Source of the DNA: Mycobacterium marinum | GTDB taxonomy: Bacteria > Actinomycetota > Actinomycetes > Mycobacteriales > Mycobacteriaceae | Assembly: GCF_003391395.1 (NCBI RefSeq) | Contig: NZ_CP024190.1 | Span: 3,906,001 to 3,970,000, forward strand | Length of the DNA: 64,000 bases | Direction: 5' to 3' | Shown here: piece after piece, positions 26,856 through 35,029 of the stretch | Layout of the letters: the number at the start of each line of letters is the position of its first letter | Numbering within the stretch: the stretch's first letter is position 1 | Made by a program: the position numbers and the translations under genes | Notes under the pieces: generated by a model | The model's input: the letters and a program-made list of their open reading frames with translations, nothing else | Databases searched by the model: none | What the model was told of the DNA's origin: nothing

Positions 26856-28229
26856 ATGGCCGAGGTCGATGTATGCGTGGTGGGTGCGGGGTTCGCTGGC
26901 CTGACCGCCGCGCTTCGGCTGAAGCAGGCCGGTCACTCGGTGGCATTGCTGGAGGCTCGGGACCGGGTTGGCGGCCGAACCTTCACCGTGGTGCGTGAAG
27001 ACGGGTCGTGGATCGACAAGGGCGGCGCGTGGATCGGCCCCACTCAGGACCGAATCTATGCGCTGATGAAGGAATTCGGAGTCGCGGCGTTCAAGCAGTA
27101 CACCGACGGCGAAGCCATGATGGTTGTCGATGGCAAGCAGTACCGCTACCAGGGCACGATCCCGCGGACCCTGAGCCCGTTGGCCTCGATGAATCTGGGC
27201 ACAGCCATGTTCGAAATCAGCCAGATGTGCAAGACGATTCCACTCGAGGCGCCCTGGGAAGCCAAGCGAGCCGCGAAATGGGACCGAATGACCTTGGCCC
27301 AGTGGCTGCGCAACAACGTCAAGTCCAAAGCAGCGCACGACCTCCTGGAAACGGCGATCGCCGGCTGCTACACCTCCGACGCCTCGGAGGTATCGATGCT
27401 GTTCGTGCTGTACCAGATGGCCTCGGGCGGTGGGCCCGGCTTCGTGCTGGGCAGCAAGGGCGCCGCACAAGACGCCCGGCCGATCGGTGGCATGGGCGCC
27501 GTTTATGGGCCGATGGCCGCCGAGCTGGGCGCGGCGATCCACCTTTCCCAACCGGTCCGATCGATCACCCAGGATTCCGGCGGCGTGACCGTGCAATCCG
27601 AGGGGCTAACCGTGCGGGCGAACCGAACGATCGTCGCGGTTCCGCTCGCGATCGCCAGCCAAATCGTTTATGAACCAATGCTTCCCACCGATCGGTCATT
27701 TCTGCACCAGCGGATGCCCAGCGGCGCGATTGTCAAGATCTCCGCCGTCTACGACGAGCCGTTCTGGCGCGCCGATGGATTGTGTGGCCAAAGCGCCGCG
27801 CCGACATCGCTGGCTACGCTGACCATCGATGCCAGCCCCAATAGTGGGACACCGGGGGTGCTGTGCGTGGTGATCGAGGGGCCGGTCGCCCGGCAATACG
27901 AGCGCCTCGACGACGACGGTCGACGTCAGGCGGTGCTCGCCGCCCTGGTGGAACGCTTCGGCGCCAAGGCCGCGAAGCCGATCGACTACTTCGAGCAGAA
28001 CTGGAGCCGTGAGCGCTACTCCGGCGGTGGGATGCTCAGCCATACTCCCCCGGGCGTGCTCACCCAGTTCGGTCATGCGCTGCGCAGGCCGTGCGGCCGG
28101 ATTCACTGGGCAGGCACCGAGACCTCGGCCAAGATGTGCGGCTGGATCGATGGCGCCATTCGCTCGGGCGAGCGCGCGGCCAGCGAAGTAATGGCGAACC
28201 AGACGATGACCATGGCCACCGACTCATGA
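26856..28229 (+). CDS. Flavin-containing amine oxidase (MAO-like)
   Basis: 457 residues from ATG 26856; an upstream TTG is less likely. The FAD fold is VCVVGAGFAGLTAALRL, then LLEARDRVGGRTFT, and the C-terminal FAD contact is HWAGTETSAKMCGWIDGAI, very like eukaryotic monoamine oxidase. Where human MAO has the FAD-linking cysteine in YSGGCY, this protein has YSGGGM, so FAD should be non-covalent. The amine substrate is unknown. I do not recall this gene between cyp124 and Rv2267c in Mtb, so it is probably an insertion or a lineage loss elsewhere. Confidence 0.85.
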   Translation: MAEVDVCVVGAGFAGLTAALRLKQAGHSVALLEARDRVGGRTFTVVREDGSWIDKGGAWIGPTQDRIYALMKEFGVAAFKQYTDGEAMMVVDGKQYRYQGTIPRTLSPLASMNLGTAMFEISQMCKTIPLEAPWEAKRAAKWDRMTLAQWLRNNVKSKAAHDLLETAIAGCYTSDASEVSMLFVLYQMASGGGPGFVLGSKGAAQDARPIGGMGAVYGPMAAELGAAIHLSQPVRSITQDSGGVTVQSEGLTVRANRTIVAVPLAIASQIVYEPMLPTDRSFLHQRMPSGAIVKISAVYDEPFWRADGLCGQSAAPTSLATLTIDASPNSGTPGVLCVVIEGPVARQYERLDDDGRRQAVLAALVERFGAKAAKPIDYFEQNWSRERYSGGGMLSHTPPGVLTQFGHALRRPCGRIHWAGTETSAKMCGWIDGAIRSGERAASEVMANQTMTMATDS

Positions 28230-28237
28230 CCTGGCGA

Positions 28238-28864
28238 TCACCGCTGAGCGGATTCGGCAAGCTCGTACACGAATAGCTCGCGCGGGTACGCGCTGAGCCA
28301 TTCGGGTGGCTGCCGAGCCTGCAGAACGCAGGATGAATTGTCGCCCAACCAATTTAGTGCCGATCGGTAGGAGCCTATGGTTGCCGGGCGAAATGGGTAG
28401 CGGTAGTAGCGGGCGAACGCCTGGACATGGAGGAACAGAATGCCTTTGCCCAGCCGTCCGTCCGGCATGTCTTCGAACACGATGATGCTGCGGCGCGCAA
28501 CTCGGTAACACTGTTTGATCAGCGCCACCGGGTCATGGCTGTGATGCAGCACTTCACTGAGAACAACATGGTCAAATGCTCTGTCCGGAAAAGGAATTGA
28601 CGTGCCATTGAACTCGCGGAACGGAATCTCGGTACGACGAGCGTCCTTGACGTCTATGCCACTCGGGGATATCCCGTACATCTGCTGCAAGTACGCAGAC
28701 AGATAACCCGTCCCGCACCCGACATCGAGAACGCTATCGCCCTTGCCGAGGTGGCCGCCAAGCGCGTGAGCCTGTTGACGAAGTCGCTCTGCCGGCCGCA
28801 GCACCTCGCGCATGTCGTTGAGCTTTGCGCTCAACTTCTCGGAAAATGGCTGCACGGCACTCAT
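28238..28864 (-). CDS. Class I SAM-dependent methyltransferase
   Basis: 208 residues. Motif I is SVLDVGCGTGYLSAYL (~residues 44-59) and SEVLHHSHDP is the motif around the post-II strand, as in Methyltransf_11 proteins. The N-terminus (EVLRPAERLRQQAHAL) is a helical cap. It sits between the convergent amine oxidase gene (8 bp away) and the sulfotransferase gene on the same strand. The substrate is unknown; context suggests modification of a hydroxylated lipid or isoprenoid. Confidence 0.8.
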   Translation of the reverse strand: MSAVQPFSEKLSAKLNDMREVLRPAERLRQQAHALGGHLGKGDSVLDVGCGTGYLSAYLQQMYGISPSGIDVKDARRTEIPFREFNGTSIPFPDRAFDHVVLSEVLHHSHDPVALIKQCYRVARRSIIVFEDMPDGRLGKGILFLHVQAFARYYRYPFRPATIGSYRSALNWLGDNSSCVLQARQPPEWLSAYPRELFVYELAESAQR

Positions 28865-28957
28865 TTCGCCGTGACCATATCAGAGAATCGGCGTCTGGCG
28901 GCCGAACGGACACGACGTGCCCGATGACCACAGAACGCGAAGCCGCGATCTGGGTGG

Positions 28958-30145
28958 TCACGGCTGGCGCAGCTCTCGATGCAGGTTCCGGTAGATCGTC
29001 TGGGCCGCGCGCAACTGGGGGTGCAGCCAGGCCGGAAATCCTTCGATCGGCAGCGGCTGACGATTGCCTGGCGCGATGTATGACCTCGCCCTCGCCTCGC
29101 GGAACAACACGTCATGCAGTTGCGGACAGCGCGTGTCGTAGCCTGAGCGCGCGATCGGGGGCGAGGCGCTGGGATCGCGCGGGGACAACCCGAGGAACGC
29201 GGCGAGCGCGCCGAGCCGGGCAGGCGGATCGGCCTGCACCGCAGCGAAATCGACAAGCGCCATCGCTTCGTCGCCGGCCGGGGTGTTGCCGTACAGATCC
29301 CACAGCGCGGACCAGGCGAAGTGGCGATCGTTGAACGGGCGCACCAGCGGTTCAGGCAGTGTGCTCAGGGCGCAGGGCGGGGTGCCCAGGTATGACTCGA
29401 AGTCACCGACATCTCCCAGCCTGTGCTGTCGCGCCTCGTTGGCCCAGACTTCGCGTTGCAGGCTGGGCATGCCGAATAGGGCACTCTTGTGCCAGTGGGC
29501 ACGCAAACGGCCTTCATCGAATCCGCTGAAGTCGCGTTCCTCGCGCAGCTGTGCCAGGAAGTCCGCCCAGCAGGTCAGTGTGGCGGGCGGGCAGGTCGCC
29601 TGCCCCGCTGGGCTGAGCCACAGCCGGGGCCTGGCCTCGGAACCTCCCGACAACAGGTCCGCCAGCCCGAGTGTCATCAGGATCAGCGACTCCAAGGCCA
29701 GCGCCGGCTGACGCACCAACACCAGAGTCTTGTCGATGATCGCGCGCCAAGCCCGCCACTCCCGATCGGGCCCGATATGTTGCGCGGTCTCCTTGATCAG
29801 CACGACAGCCGGCCGGGACGCCGGGCGCGGACCAACCGCAGCAACCGCATCGGCGATCAGCCCGAAAGTCTCGACGACCCGAGCATCGGCCCGCAGATGG
29901 TACTGGCCCGCCGGCTCGGTCACCACCGCATCAACCTGACCGTGTCGCGCCAGGGCATTGGCAAGCGCCGTCGAACCGGTCCGCGGCGGCGATAGCAGCA
30001 GCACCAGCCGCAGCCGGCCGGTCGCCACACGTTGGAGTAGGTAGTCGTAGCTGGGCAGTCCGGCGATATCCATCCTGACTACCGGGGGTGGTGTCGGCGA
30101 GTTGTGGGAAATCCCCGGCTGCAATCCATAGTCGATGGATACCAT
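28958..30145 (-). CDS. PAPS-dependent sulfotransferase-like protein (Rv2267c/Stf3 position)
   Basis: About 395 residues from MVSIDYGLQPG; longer starts at 30199 and 30232 and a shorter one at 30073 are possible. VLLLSPPRTGSTALANALARHG is the 5'-phosphosulfate-binding loop of sulfotransferases, and VDAVVTEP and VLVRQPALALESL fit the 3'-phosphate region. In Mtb the gene after cyp124 is Rv2267c (Stf3), which sulfates a menaquinone hydroxylated by CYP128. No cyp128 is present here, so orthology of substrate is uncertain. The sulfotransferase call is fairly firm; the Stf3 identity is inferred. Confidence 0.7.
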   Translation of the reverse strand: MVSIDYGLQPGISHNSPTPPPVVRMDIAGLPSYDYLLQRVATGRLRLVLLLSPPRTGSTALANALARHGQVDAVVTEPAGQYHLRADARVVETFGLIADAVAAVGPRPASRPAVVLIKETAQHIGPDREWRAWRAIIDKTLVLVRQPALALESLILMTLGLADLLSGGSEARPRLWLSPAGQATCPPATLTCWADFLAQLREERDFSGFDEGRLRAHWHKSALFGMPSLQREVWANEARQHRLGDVGDFESYLGTPPCALSTLPEPLVRPFNDRHFAWSALWDLYGNTPAGDEAMALVDFAAVQADPPARLGALAAFLGLSPRDPSASPPIARSGYDTRCPQLHDVLFREARARSYIAPGNRQPLPIEGFPAWLHPQLRAAQTIYRNLHRELRQP

Positions 30146-30333
30146 ATAGGGGTATGCGGTACAAGCGCGGCAGGTCTGGACTCCGGAACTAGACGTCATC
30201 GGGCCGCCGATCAGTGACACGTCAACGGGCACAGGCGTTTCTGAGCTTGATGGCGCTAACGTGACCAGGTCCGCCTAGGGCTGGTCAACAGAAGTATCTG
30301 GCCGGTCGATGAGCTCGGAGCCTATCGTCAAGC

Positions 30334-30891
30334 ATGCCCATTTCCGCGTTTCCCGCTCCCGAGGTGCTGGCGGCCCGCCAGAAGCTGGTGCTCGACCATT
30401 TCCACGATGAGGTCCGTCAGGACTGGGACGACGTGCTGTCCACCTTTCCGCACCCGCGCTACGAGCTGATCCCGCAGATGACCGTCCACGACGGAGACCA
30501 GGCGGTGCGCGGCTACTACCACTACACCCGAACGGCGTTCCCGGACCAGGACCACGAGATCATCGCCTTGCGACACAGTGCCGACGCGGTGATCGTCGAG
30601 TTCTGGCTGATGGGCACCCACCGCGGCTACCTCGGCAAGATTCCGCCCACCGGAAGCCGGTTCCGGGTCCGGATGACCGCCTATTTCGTTTTCGACGAGG
30701 CGGAAACCCTTGTCTGCGAACGCATCTATTTCGACACTCTGACCATGATCAAACAGTTGCTGGGCGGGCTGGCCATGCGGCGGCCGTCGAACTGGCTGCT
30801 GGCTGCGCGTTGTGTCCGGGGCCTGCTGTCCATGTCGTCGGGGGAACCGGACCGGGCGCTGACCAACACCACCGAGCCGACGTTTGCGTGA
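30334..30891 (+). CDS. SnoaL-like / ester-cyclase-type protein
   Basis: 185 residues with an NTF2-like alpha-beta core: DDVLSTFPHPRYELIPQMTVHDGDQAVRG, then a hydrophobic strand (VIVEFWLMGTHRGYLG) and RVRMTAYFVFDEAETLVCERIYFD. This pattern is typical of SnoaL-like polyketide cyclase/ester cyclase proteins and steroid isomerase relatives. It occupies the place of cyp128/Rv2269c in the Mtb order. Alone on its strand up to lppN; its chemistry cannot be assigned. Confidence 0.7.
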   Translation: MPISAFPAPEVLAARQKLVLDHFHDEVRQDWDDVLSTFPHPRYELIPQMTVHDGDQAVRGYYHYTRTAFPDQDHEIIALRHSADAVIVEFWLMGTHRGYLGKIPPTGSRFRVRMTAYFVFDEAETLVCERIYFDTLTMIKQLLGGLAMRRPSNWLLAARCVRGLLSMSSGEPDRALTNTTEPTFA

Positions 30892-30959
30892 CTACGCTTC
30901 CCCGTGGCAGTGCGAATGCCTAGACTCCCCCGCTAGCCGATGCTTTTCAGGAGGCTGCC

Positions 30960-31493
30960 ATGCGAGTAGCAGACCGACATGTGTTGGGCGCCCTGGCCGC
31001 AATACCATTGCTGTCCGGCTGCGCCACCACCACTCATCAAGCGGGGCAGGAATCCACGATCGCGCCGCCCACCAAAGCCGCAACAGCGGTCACCGCTACC
31101 GTCCCGGCGCAGCCCGCCTCCCCCGGCTCGAGCACACAGAAATGGATTGACCTGCAGGTCGGGGATTGCGTCGCCGACCTTCCCCCGGCAGACCTGAGCC
31201 GCATCTACGTCACCGTGACCGATTGCGCGACAACGCATCTAGCCCAGGTGTACTTACGCGCTCCGGTGGCCGTCGACTCCGCCGTCGCCGACGTCGCCAA
31301 TCGGGAATGCGCGGCGGGGTTTGCGCCCTACACCGGCAAGGCCGTCGACGACAGCCCCTACGCCGTGACCTGGCTGATCGACTCACGGCAGGACAGAACG
31401 GGCGCAGACCCCACCCCCAGCACCGTCATCTGTCTGCTGCAGGCCGCCGACGGTCAGCCGCTGACCGGCTCCGCCCAGCGCCCAGGCTCATGA
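30960..31493 (+). CDS. lppN: LppN-like lipoprotein
   Basis: 177 residues with a lipoprotein signal peptide; the lipobox LLSGC makes Cys21 the lipidated residue. A Thr/Ala/Pro-rich linker (to ~residue 57) leads to a globular domain with cysteines at VGDCV, VTDCA, RECAAG and VICLL, consistent with two disulphides in the periplasmic space. Size and place match Mtb LppN (Rv2270). AGGAGG stands upstream of the ATG. Its stop overlaps the following cupin gene (ATGA). Confidence 0.8.
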   Translation: MRVADRHVLGALAAIPLLSGCATTTHQAGQESTIAPPTKAATAVTATVPAQPASPGSSTQKWIDLQVGDCVADLPPADLSRIYVTVTDCATTHLAQVYLRAPVAVDSAVADVANRECAAGFAPYTGKAVDDSPYAVTWLIDSRQDRTGADPTPSTVICLLQAADGQPLTGSAQRPGS

Positions 31494-31888
31494 ACCACCA
31501 ACATGTAGACGCGGAAACCAAGGCGATACAGCAACCCGACAGGACCGTGCGATTCCTCGACGGCAGCGTGCGTGTCGTGATGGAACTGTTGGGCACGGTC
31601 CTCATCGGCCATGGCGTCTACCAACCCGGCTGGAAGTGGTCGGTCCACGTCGGCCCGACAGCTGGCAGACCCTCGGCGCGGCACGTCGGGTACGTGCTGA
31701 GCGGGCACATGGCGGTGCGCAGCCACGATGGTCTGGAGATTCTGGTGGGGCCCAACCAGGCATTTGCCGCCGAGCCTGGCCACGACGCGTGGGTGGTCGG
31801 CGACGAACCCTGCGTCGCGCTGGACTGGTCACCGATCAACCCATCTGTCTTCAGCGTCGCGACGCCAGATGCCGAGCCGAATCGCTGA
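31490..31888 (+). CDS. Small cupin-fold protein
   Basis: 132 residues from the ATG that overlaps the lppN stop. RHVGYVLSGHMAVRSHDGLEILVGPNQAFAAEPGHDAW has the single-domain cupin pattern, with GHMAV and PGHDAW contributing possible metal ligands. It is co-translated with lppN; the Mtb gene in this place is Rv2271. No partner enzyme is visible, so a sensing or small-molecule-binding role is as likely as catalysis. Confidence 0.7.
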   Translation: MNHQHVDAETKAIQQPDRTVRFLDGSVRVVMELLGTVLIGHGVYQPGWKWSVHVGPTAGRPSARHVGYVLSGHMAVRSHDGLEILVGPNQAFAAEPGHDAWVVGDEPCVALDWSPINPSVFSVATPDAEPNR

Positions 31889-32086
31889 CACCGACCCCGC
31901 CCACCCTGAGTCGGCCCGGTCACCCACTTTCAGCTGCACTTTGGGCATCGTCGCACCGCGCCGTTTGTCCTCAGCCCACACCGATCGCTGGCGTTTCGGC
32001 TGTGCGCGCCCGGACCGGGCACAACTCTGGCTAGACTCGGTCGACGTCGAAAACGCCTGTCCCCAATATGACTTGCGAGGTGCCTA

Positions 32087-32464
32087 GTGGCCGAAACCGC
32101 CACACCCGACAGCGAAGAAGGCGCCGAGACCGAACCCGACTACCGGTTCACTCTGGCCAACGAACGAACCTTCCTAGCCTGGCAGCGAACCGCGTTGGGG
32201 CTTCTTGCCGCGGCGGTCGCCCTGGTGCAACTCGTCCCCGAGCTGGCCGTCCACGGTGCGCGCCATGTGCTGGGCGTGGTGCTCGCGACACTGGCGATTC
32301 TGACTAGCGGGATGGGGCTGCTGCGCTGGCAGCAGGCCGATCGCGCCATGCGCCGCGGCGAACCACTGCCCCACCACCCGACGCCGGCATACCTGGCTGT
32401 GGGACTGGCGATCGTCGGCGTCGTCGCGCTCATCTTGGTGGTTGCCAAGGTGGTCACGGGTTGA
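32087..32464 (+). CDS. DUF202 membrane protein (Rv2272-like)
   Basis: 125 residues from the GTG at 32087. The DUF202 signature ANERTFLAWQRTALGLLAAA leads into three membrane helices (~residues 37-57, 63-82, 100-122). It overlaps the next DUF202 gene by four bases, and the pair is conserved in Mtb (Rv2272-Rv2273). Members of this family are small multi-pass inner-membrane proteins of unknown function that usually occur in tandem pairs, probably as a heteromer. Confidence 0.85.
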   Translation: MAETATPDSEEGAETEPDYRFTLANERTFLAWQRTALGLLAAAVALVQLVPELAVHGARHVLGVVLATLAILTSGMGLLRWQQADRAMRRGEPLPHHPTPAYLAVGLAIVGVVALILVVAKVVTG

Positions 32465-32796
32465 GCCAGTCGTCGGAGACTGCCCAGGCGGCGGATCGCG
32501 GATTACAGGCCGAACGCACCACGCTGGCCTGGACCCGGACGTCGTTTGCGCTGCTGGTCAACGGCGTGTTGTTGACGACCAAGGACGTGCAGGCCCACGC
32601 CGGACTAGCGGGGCTGGTCCCGGCCGGCCTGGCCGCGCTGGCGGCGTCGTGCGGCTACATCATCGCCTACCAACGCCAGCGAACCCTGCGCCGGCGCCCA
32701 CGACCGCAACGAATCACCGCTCGCCGTCAGGTCCACATCGTTGGGCTGGCGGTGCTGGTGCTGATGGTCGTGACCGCGTTCGCGCAGCTGCTGTAG
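32461..32796 (+). CDS. DUF202 membrane protein, partner (Rv2273-like)
   Basis: 111 residues from a TTG start that overlaps the previous stop (TTGA). LQAERTTLAWTRTSFALLVNGVLL is the DUF202 start; two more membrane helices follow, with an Arg-rich cytoplasmic loop (RQRTLRRRPRPQR) between them. The overlap means its expression depends on translation of the first DUF202 gene. Confidence 0.85.
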   Translation: MSQSSETAQAADRGLQAERTTLAWTRTSFALLVNGVLLTTKDVQAHAGLAGLVPAGLAALAASCGYIIAYQRQRTLRRRPRPQRITARRQVHIVGLAVLVLMVVTAFAQLL

Positions 32797-32819
32797 GCCG
32801 CGCCAGGCCATCGCAGGGC

Positions 32820-33554
32820 TCAGGTGACGCGGTCGGAGTGCTGTTCGCGCAAGAGCGCCGCCAGTCGGCGGACTTCCGTCCGCAGCTCATCGATCTGCGC
32901 GGCGGTGGCGGCACGGTTTGCCGAATCAGTTTCAGCGACCCGCTGCACTATCCACGATGCAAGTGACGCGGTAACGACACCGATCAGGCTGATCCCACCG
33001 ATCATCAGCAATACGGCAATTACTCGGCCGGTGACTGTGATCGGGTACAAATCTCCGTAGCCGACGGTAGTCACCGTAGTGATGGCCCACCACACGGCCT
33101 TTCCGAAAGACGTAATGGTGGCCCCCGGATGGCCGCGTTCCTGGTTGAGGATGGCCAGTGAAGTGACGTAGATCAGCAGGGATACACCCGAGATGGTGTA
33201 GAGCATGATGCGACCGCGAACGGCATTGCCCACCGCCTTCTGCAGCGCGCCGACCAGGACGAGCAGCCTCAGCAGACGCAGTGGCCGCATCATGGGAAGC
33301 GCGACGATAAGCAGGTCGATGATGTGCCGGATAAACCAACGCCCGCGGTGAGGCGCCAAACACAGGCGTGCGATGTAATCGAAGACGAATAGGCTCCAGG
33401 CGACCCAGGTTGCCACTCCCAAGAAGGTCGCCTCTAAACCCTGCGGCTGATACAGCACTTCGATCGAGTACATGACGAGGAATGCGATGGCGACCATGGC
33501 CAGTGGCCATTCGGTGCGCTGTTCCCATAGCTGGTCTTTAGTTTGCTCAGTCAT
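32820..33554 (-). CDS. Voltage-gated-type potassium channel
   Basis: 244 residues with six hydrophobic segments. The selectivity filter TTVTTVGYGDLYP lies at ~residues 164-176 between the pore helix and S6. The S4-like segment RPLRLLRLLVLVGALQKAV carries the regularly spaced arginines of a voltage sensor. The C-terminal end (RAATAAQIDELRTEVRRLAALL) is a coiled coil that could tetramerise the channel. It resembles KvAP-like bacterial channels. Monocistronic, convergent with the DUF202 pair. Confidence 0.9.
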   Translation of the reverse strand: MTEQTKDQLWEQRTEWPLAMVAIAFLVMYSIEVLYQPQGLEATFLGVATWVAWSLFVFDYIARLCLAPHRGRWFIRHIIDLLIVALPMMRPLRLLRLLVLVGALQKAVGNAVRGRIMLYTISGVSLLIYVTSLAILNQERGHPGATITSFGKAVWWAITTVTTVGYGDLYPITVTGRVIAVLLMIGGISLIGVVTASLASWIVQRVAETDSANRAATAAQIDELRTEVRRLAALLREQHSDRVT

Positions 33555-33705
33555 AACGGCTGGGCCTCCGAGTCGATCATGGCGTTACGTATCCGTCTCA
33601 ATTTCTGCCCGGCTTTAGGGTAGCGGGCTGGCCCTCCGTGCGGTAAAAGTGATAACGGGCTAGCCGAATTCGGTTCGCGTGAAACTTGTTTCGATTCCGC
33701 AGCGA

Positions 33706-34419
33706 TCAGCAACCGAGTTGCCCGGCAAGATCGAGGAAGTCGGCGGCGTTGATGTCGAACTCATCGGCATAGGTTGCATCGGCCGCACCACCGATGCCGA
33801 ATTCGAGCGGCCGCGCGACGAAGGCGGTGCGCAGACCCAGACGGGCCGCGGCGCGGAGGTCGTACTTGTGGCTGGCCACCATCATGACCTCGGCAGGTTC
33901 ACACCCGAGGTAGCCGACGGCCATCCGATAGGCGGCCGGATCGGGCTTGAACACCCCGGCCATCTCGGCCGCAAAGATCGCATCCCAGGGCAGAGCGGCC
34001 CGCTTCGAGATGTTGACGACCGCGCTGACGTCCGCATTGGACAGGGTGGCCAGCGTGAACTTCGTCTTCAGCCGAGTCAGGCCGGCCACCACCTCCGGCC
34101 AGGGACGCAGCCGCTGCCAGGCAAGGGTGAGCTCGTCACGCTCGGCGGCCGAGAGTCCGGTGACACCGCAACCGTCCAGCACCGTGTCGAGGACTTGTCG
34201 GTACACCGAGTAGACCGAAACCCACCCGCGGTGTCCGGCCGAGGAAGCATCCAACGCGCTGAAGTAACCGGCCCGCCAGCGCCGGACCAACTCGGGCCAG
34301 TCCGCATCCGGGTGCCGTCCGGCGCTGATCCGCCGCGCCTCGTCACAGACGGTCGAATGAAAATCCGTCGCGGTCCCCTGCACGTCGAAGAGCAACGCCG
34401 TCACCATGAGGCTCATCAT
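33706..34419 (-). CDS. Haloacid dehalogenase-type (HAD) hydrolase
   Basis: 237 residues. The nucleophile is Asp12 in LLFDVQGTATD, motif II is TLSNAD, motif III is FKPDPAAYRMA and motif IV is MMVASHKYDLRAAARLG, which is the (S)-2-haloacid dehalogenase type II pattern. Gln replaces the usual Phe or second Asp after the nucleophile, as expected for dehalogenases rather than phosphatases. A start at MVTALLF (34407) is also possible. The natural substrate is unknown. Confidence 0.85.
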   Translation of the reverse strand: MMSLMVTALLFDVQGTATDFHSTVCDEARRISAGRHPDADWPELVRRWRAGYFSALDASSAGHRGWVSVYSVYRQVLDTVLDGCGVTGLSAAERDELTLAWQRLRPWPEVVAGLTRLKTKFTLATLSNADVSAVVNISKRAALPWDAIFAAEMAGVFKPDPAAYRMAVGYLGCEPAEVMMVASHKYDLRAAARLGLRTAFVARPLEFGIGGAADATYADEFDINAADFLDLAGQLGC

Positions 34420-34471
34420 CCAACCTCGGCCACCCCAAGCTTGCCTGGGGTTTGCCTCTCGCCCGGTCTTG

Positions 34472-34531
34472 GCGAGCAGACACAGAATCGCACCGCGGGC
34501 TCCGCGCGGGTGCGATTCTGTGTCTGCTCGC
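34472..34531. terminator. Long hairpin repeat, copy 3
   Basis: GCGAGCAGACACAGAATCGC plus three bases and its exact reverse complement form a 23-nt stem. It lies 4 bp beyond the stop of the HD-domain gene on the - strand, so it can terminate that transcript before the HAD gene. Compared with copies 1 and 2, G is changed to A in one arm and C to T in the other, keeping the pair. Confidence 0.78.
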
Positions 34532-34535
34532 GGTG

Positions 34536-35006
34536 CTAGCGGTTGGCGCGGGCTCTGCGCTCGGCACCATCGCCGAAGTCGGCACCGAGCGCCCGGTAAG
34601 CGTGCGCGTACTTGCTGGTCAATCTGGCGCGATCAGCGTCGCTGAGGATTGCCATGCGTTCCGGGTCGGTGTTGTCGGCCAGGTCGGCGAGTTTGACCTC
34701 GCGAGCGATCGGGTGTTCGCGGATGCGCCGGTAGTAGTCGTCGGGTGAGACATGATCGCGTCGGGTGAGCCGCTCGACGGCATCGATCGCGCTGGCGGGG
34801 ATGCCTTGCTCAGCGAGTTGGGCGGCCGTAATACCCGAGTCCTCGATGACGTCGTGCAGCAAAGCCGCCACCGCGGCCTCGGCGTTGGCCGGATCGACAT
34901 AGACCGCAACCCGGCGCACATGACCCAGGTAGGGCAGCCCGGCCTTGTCGAGCTGGCCGGCGTGAGCCGCGGTGGCGATCGAGTCGGCAATTGCGATGTG
35001 GTCCAC
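34536..35006 (-). CDS. Small HD-domain hydrolase, (p)ppGpp hydrolase-like
   Basis: 156 residues. GLPYLGHVRRVAVYV, AALLHDVIEDSGI (the HD pair) and VKLADLADNTDPERM are the metal-binding motifs of the RelA/SpoT hydrolase domain. No synthetase, TGS or ACT domain is present, so it resembles a small alarmone hydrolase. Whether it cleaves (p)ppGpp or another nucleotide is not decided by sequence. It is followed by hairpin copy 3, and the oxidoreductase gene lies upstream on the same strand, 23 bp away. Confidence 0.82.
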   Translation of the reverse strand: MDHIAIADSIATAAHAGQLDKAGLPYLGHVRRVAVYVDPANAEAAVAALLHDVIEDSGITAAQLAEQGIPASAIDAVERLTRRDHVSPDDYYRRIREHPIAREVKLADLADNTDPERMAILSDADRARLTSKYAHAYRALGADFGDGAERRARANR

Positions 35007-35029
35007 GTCTCCGCCCTTACCAGCGCTAC

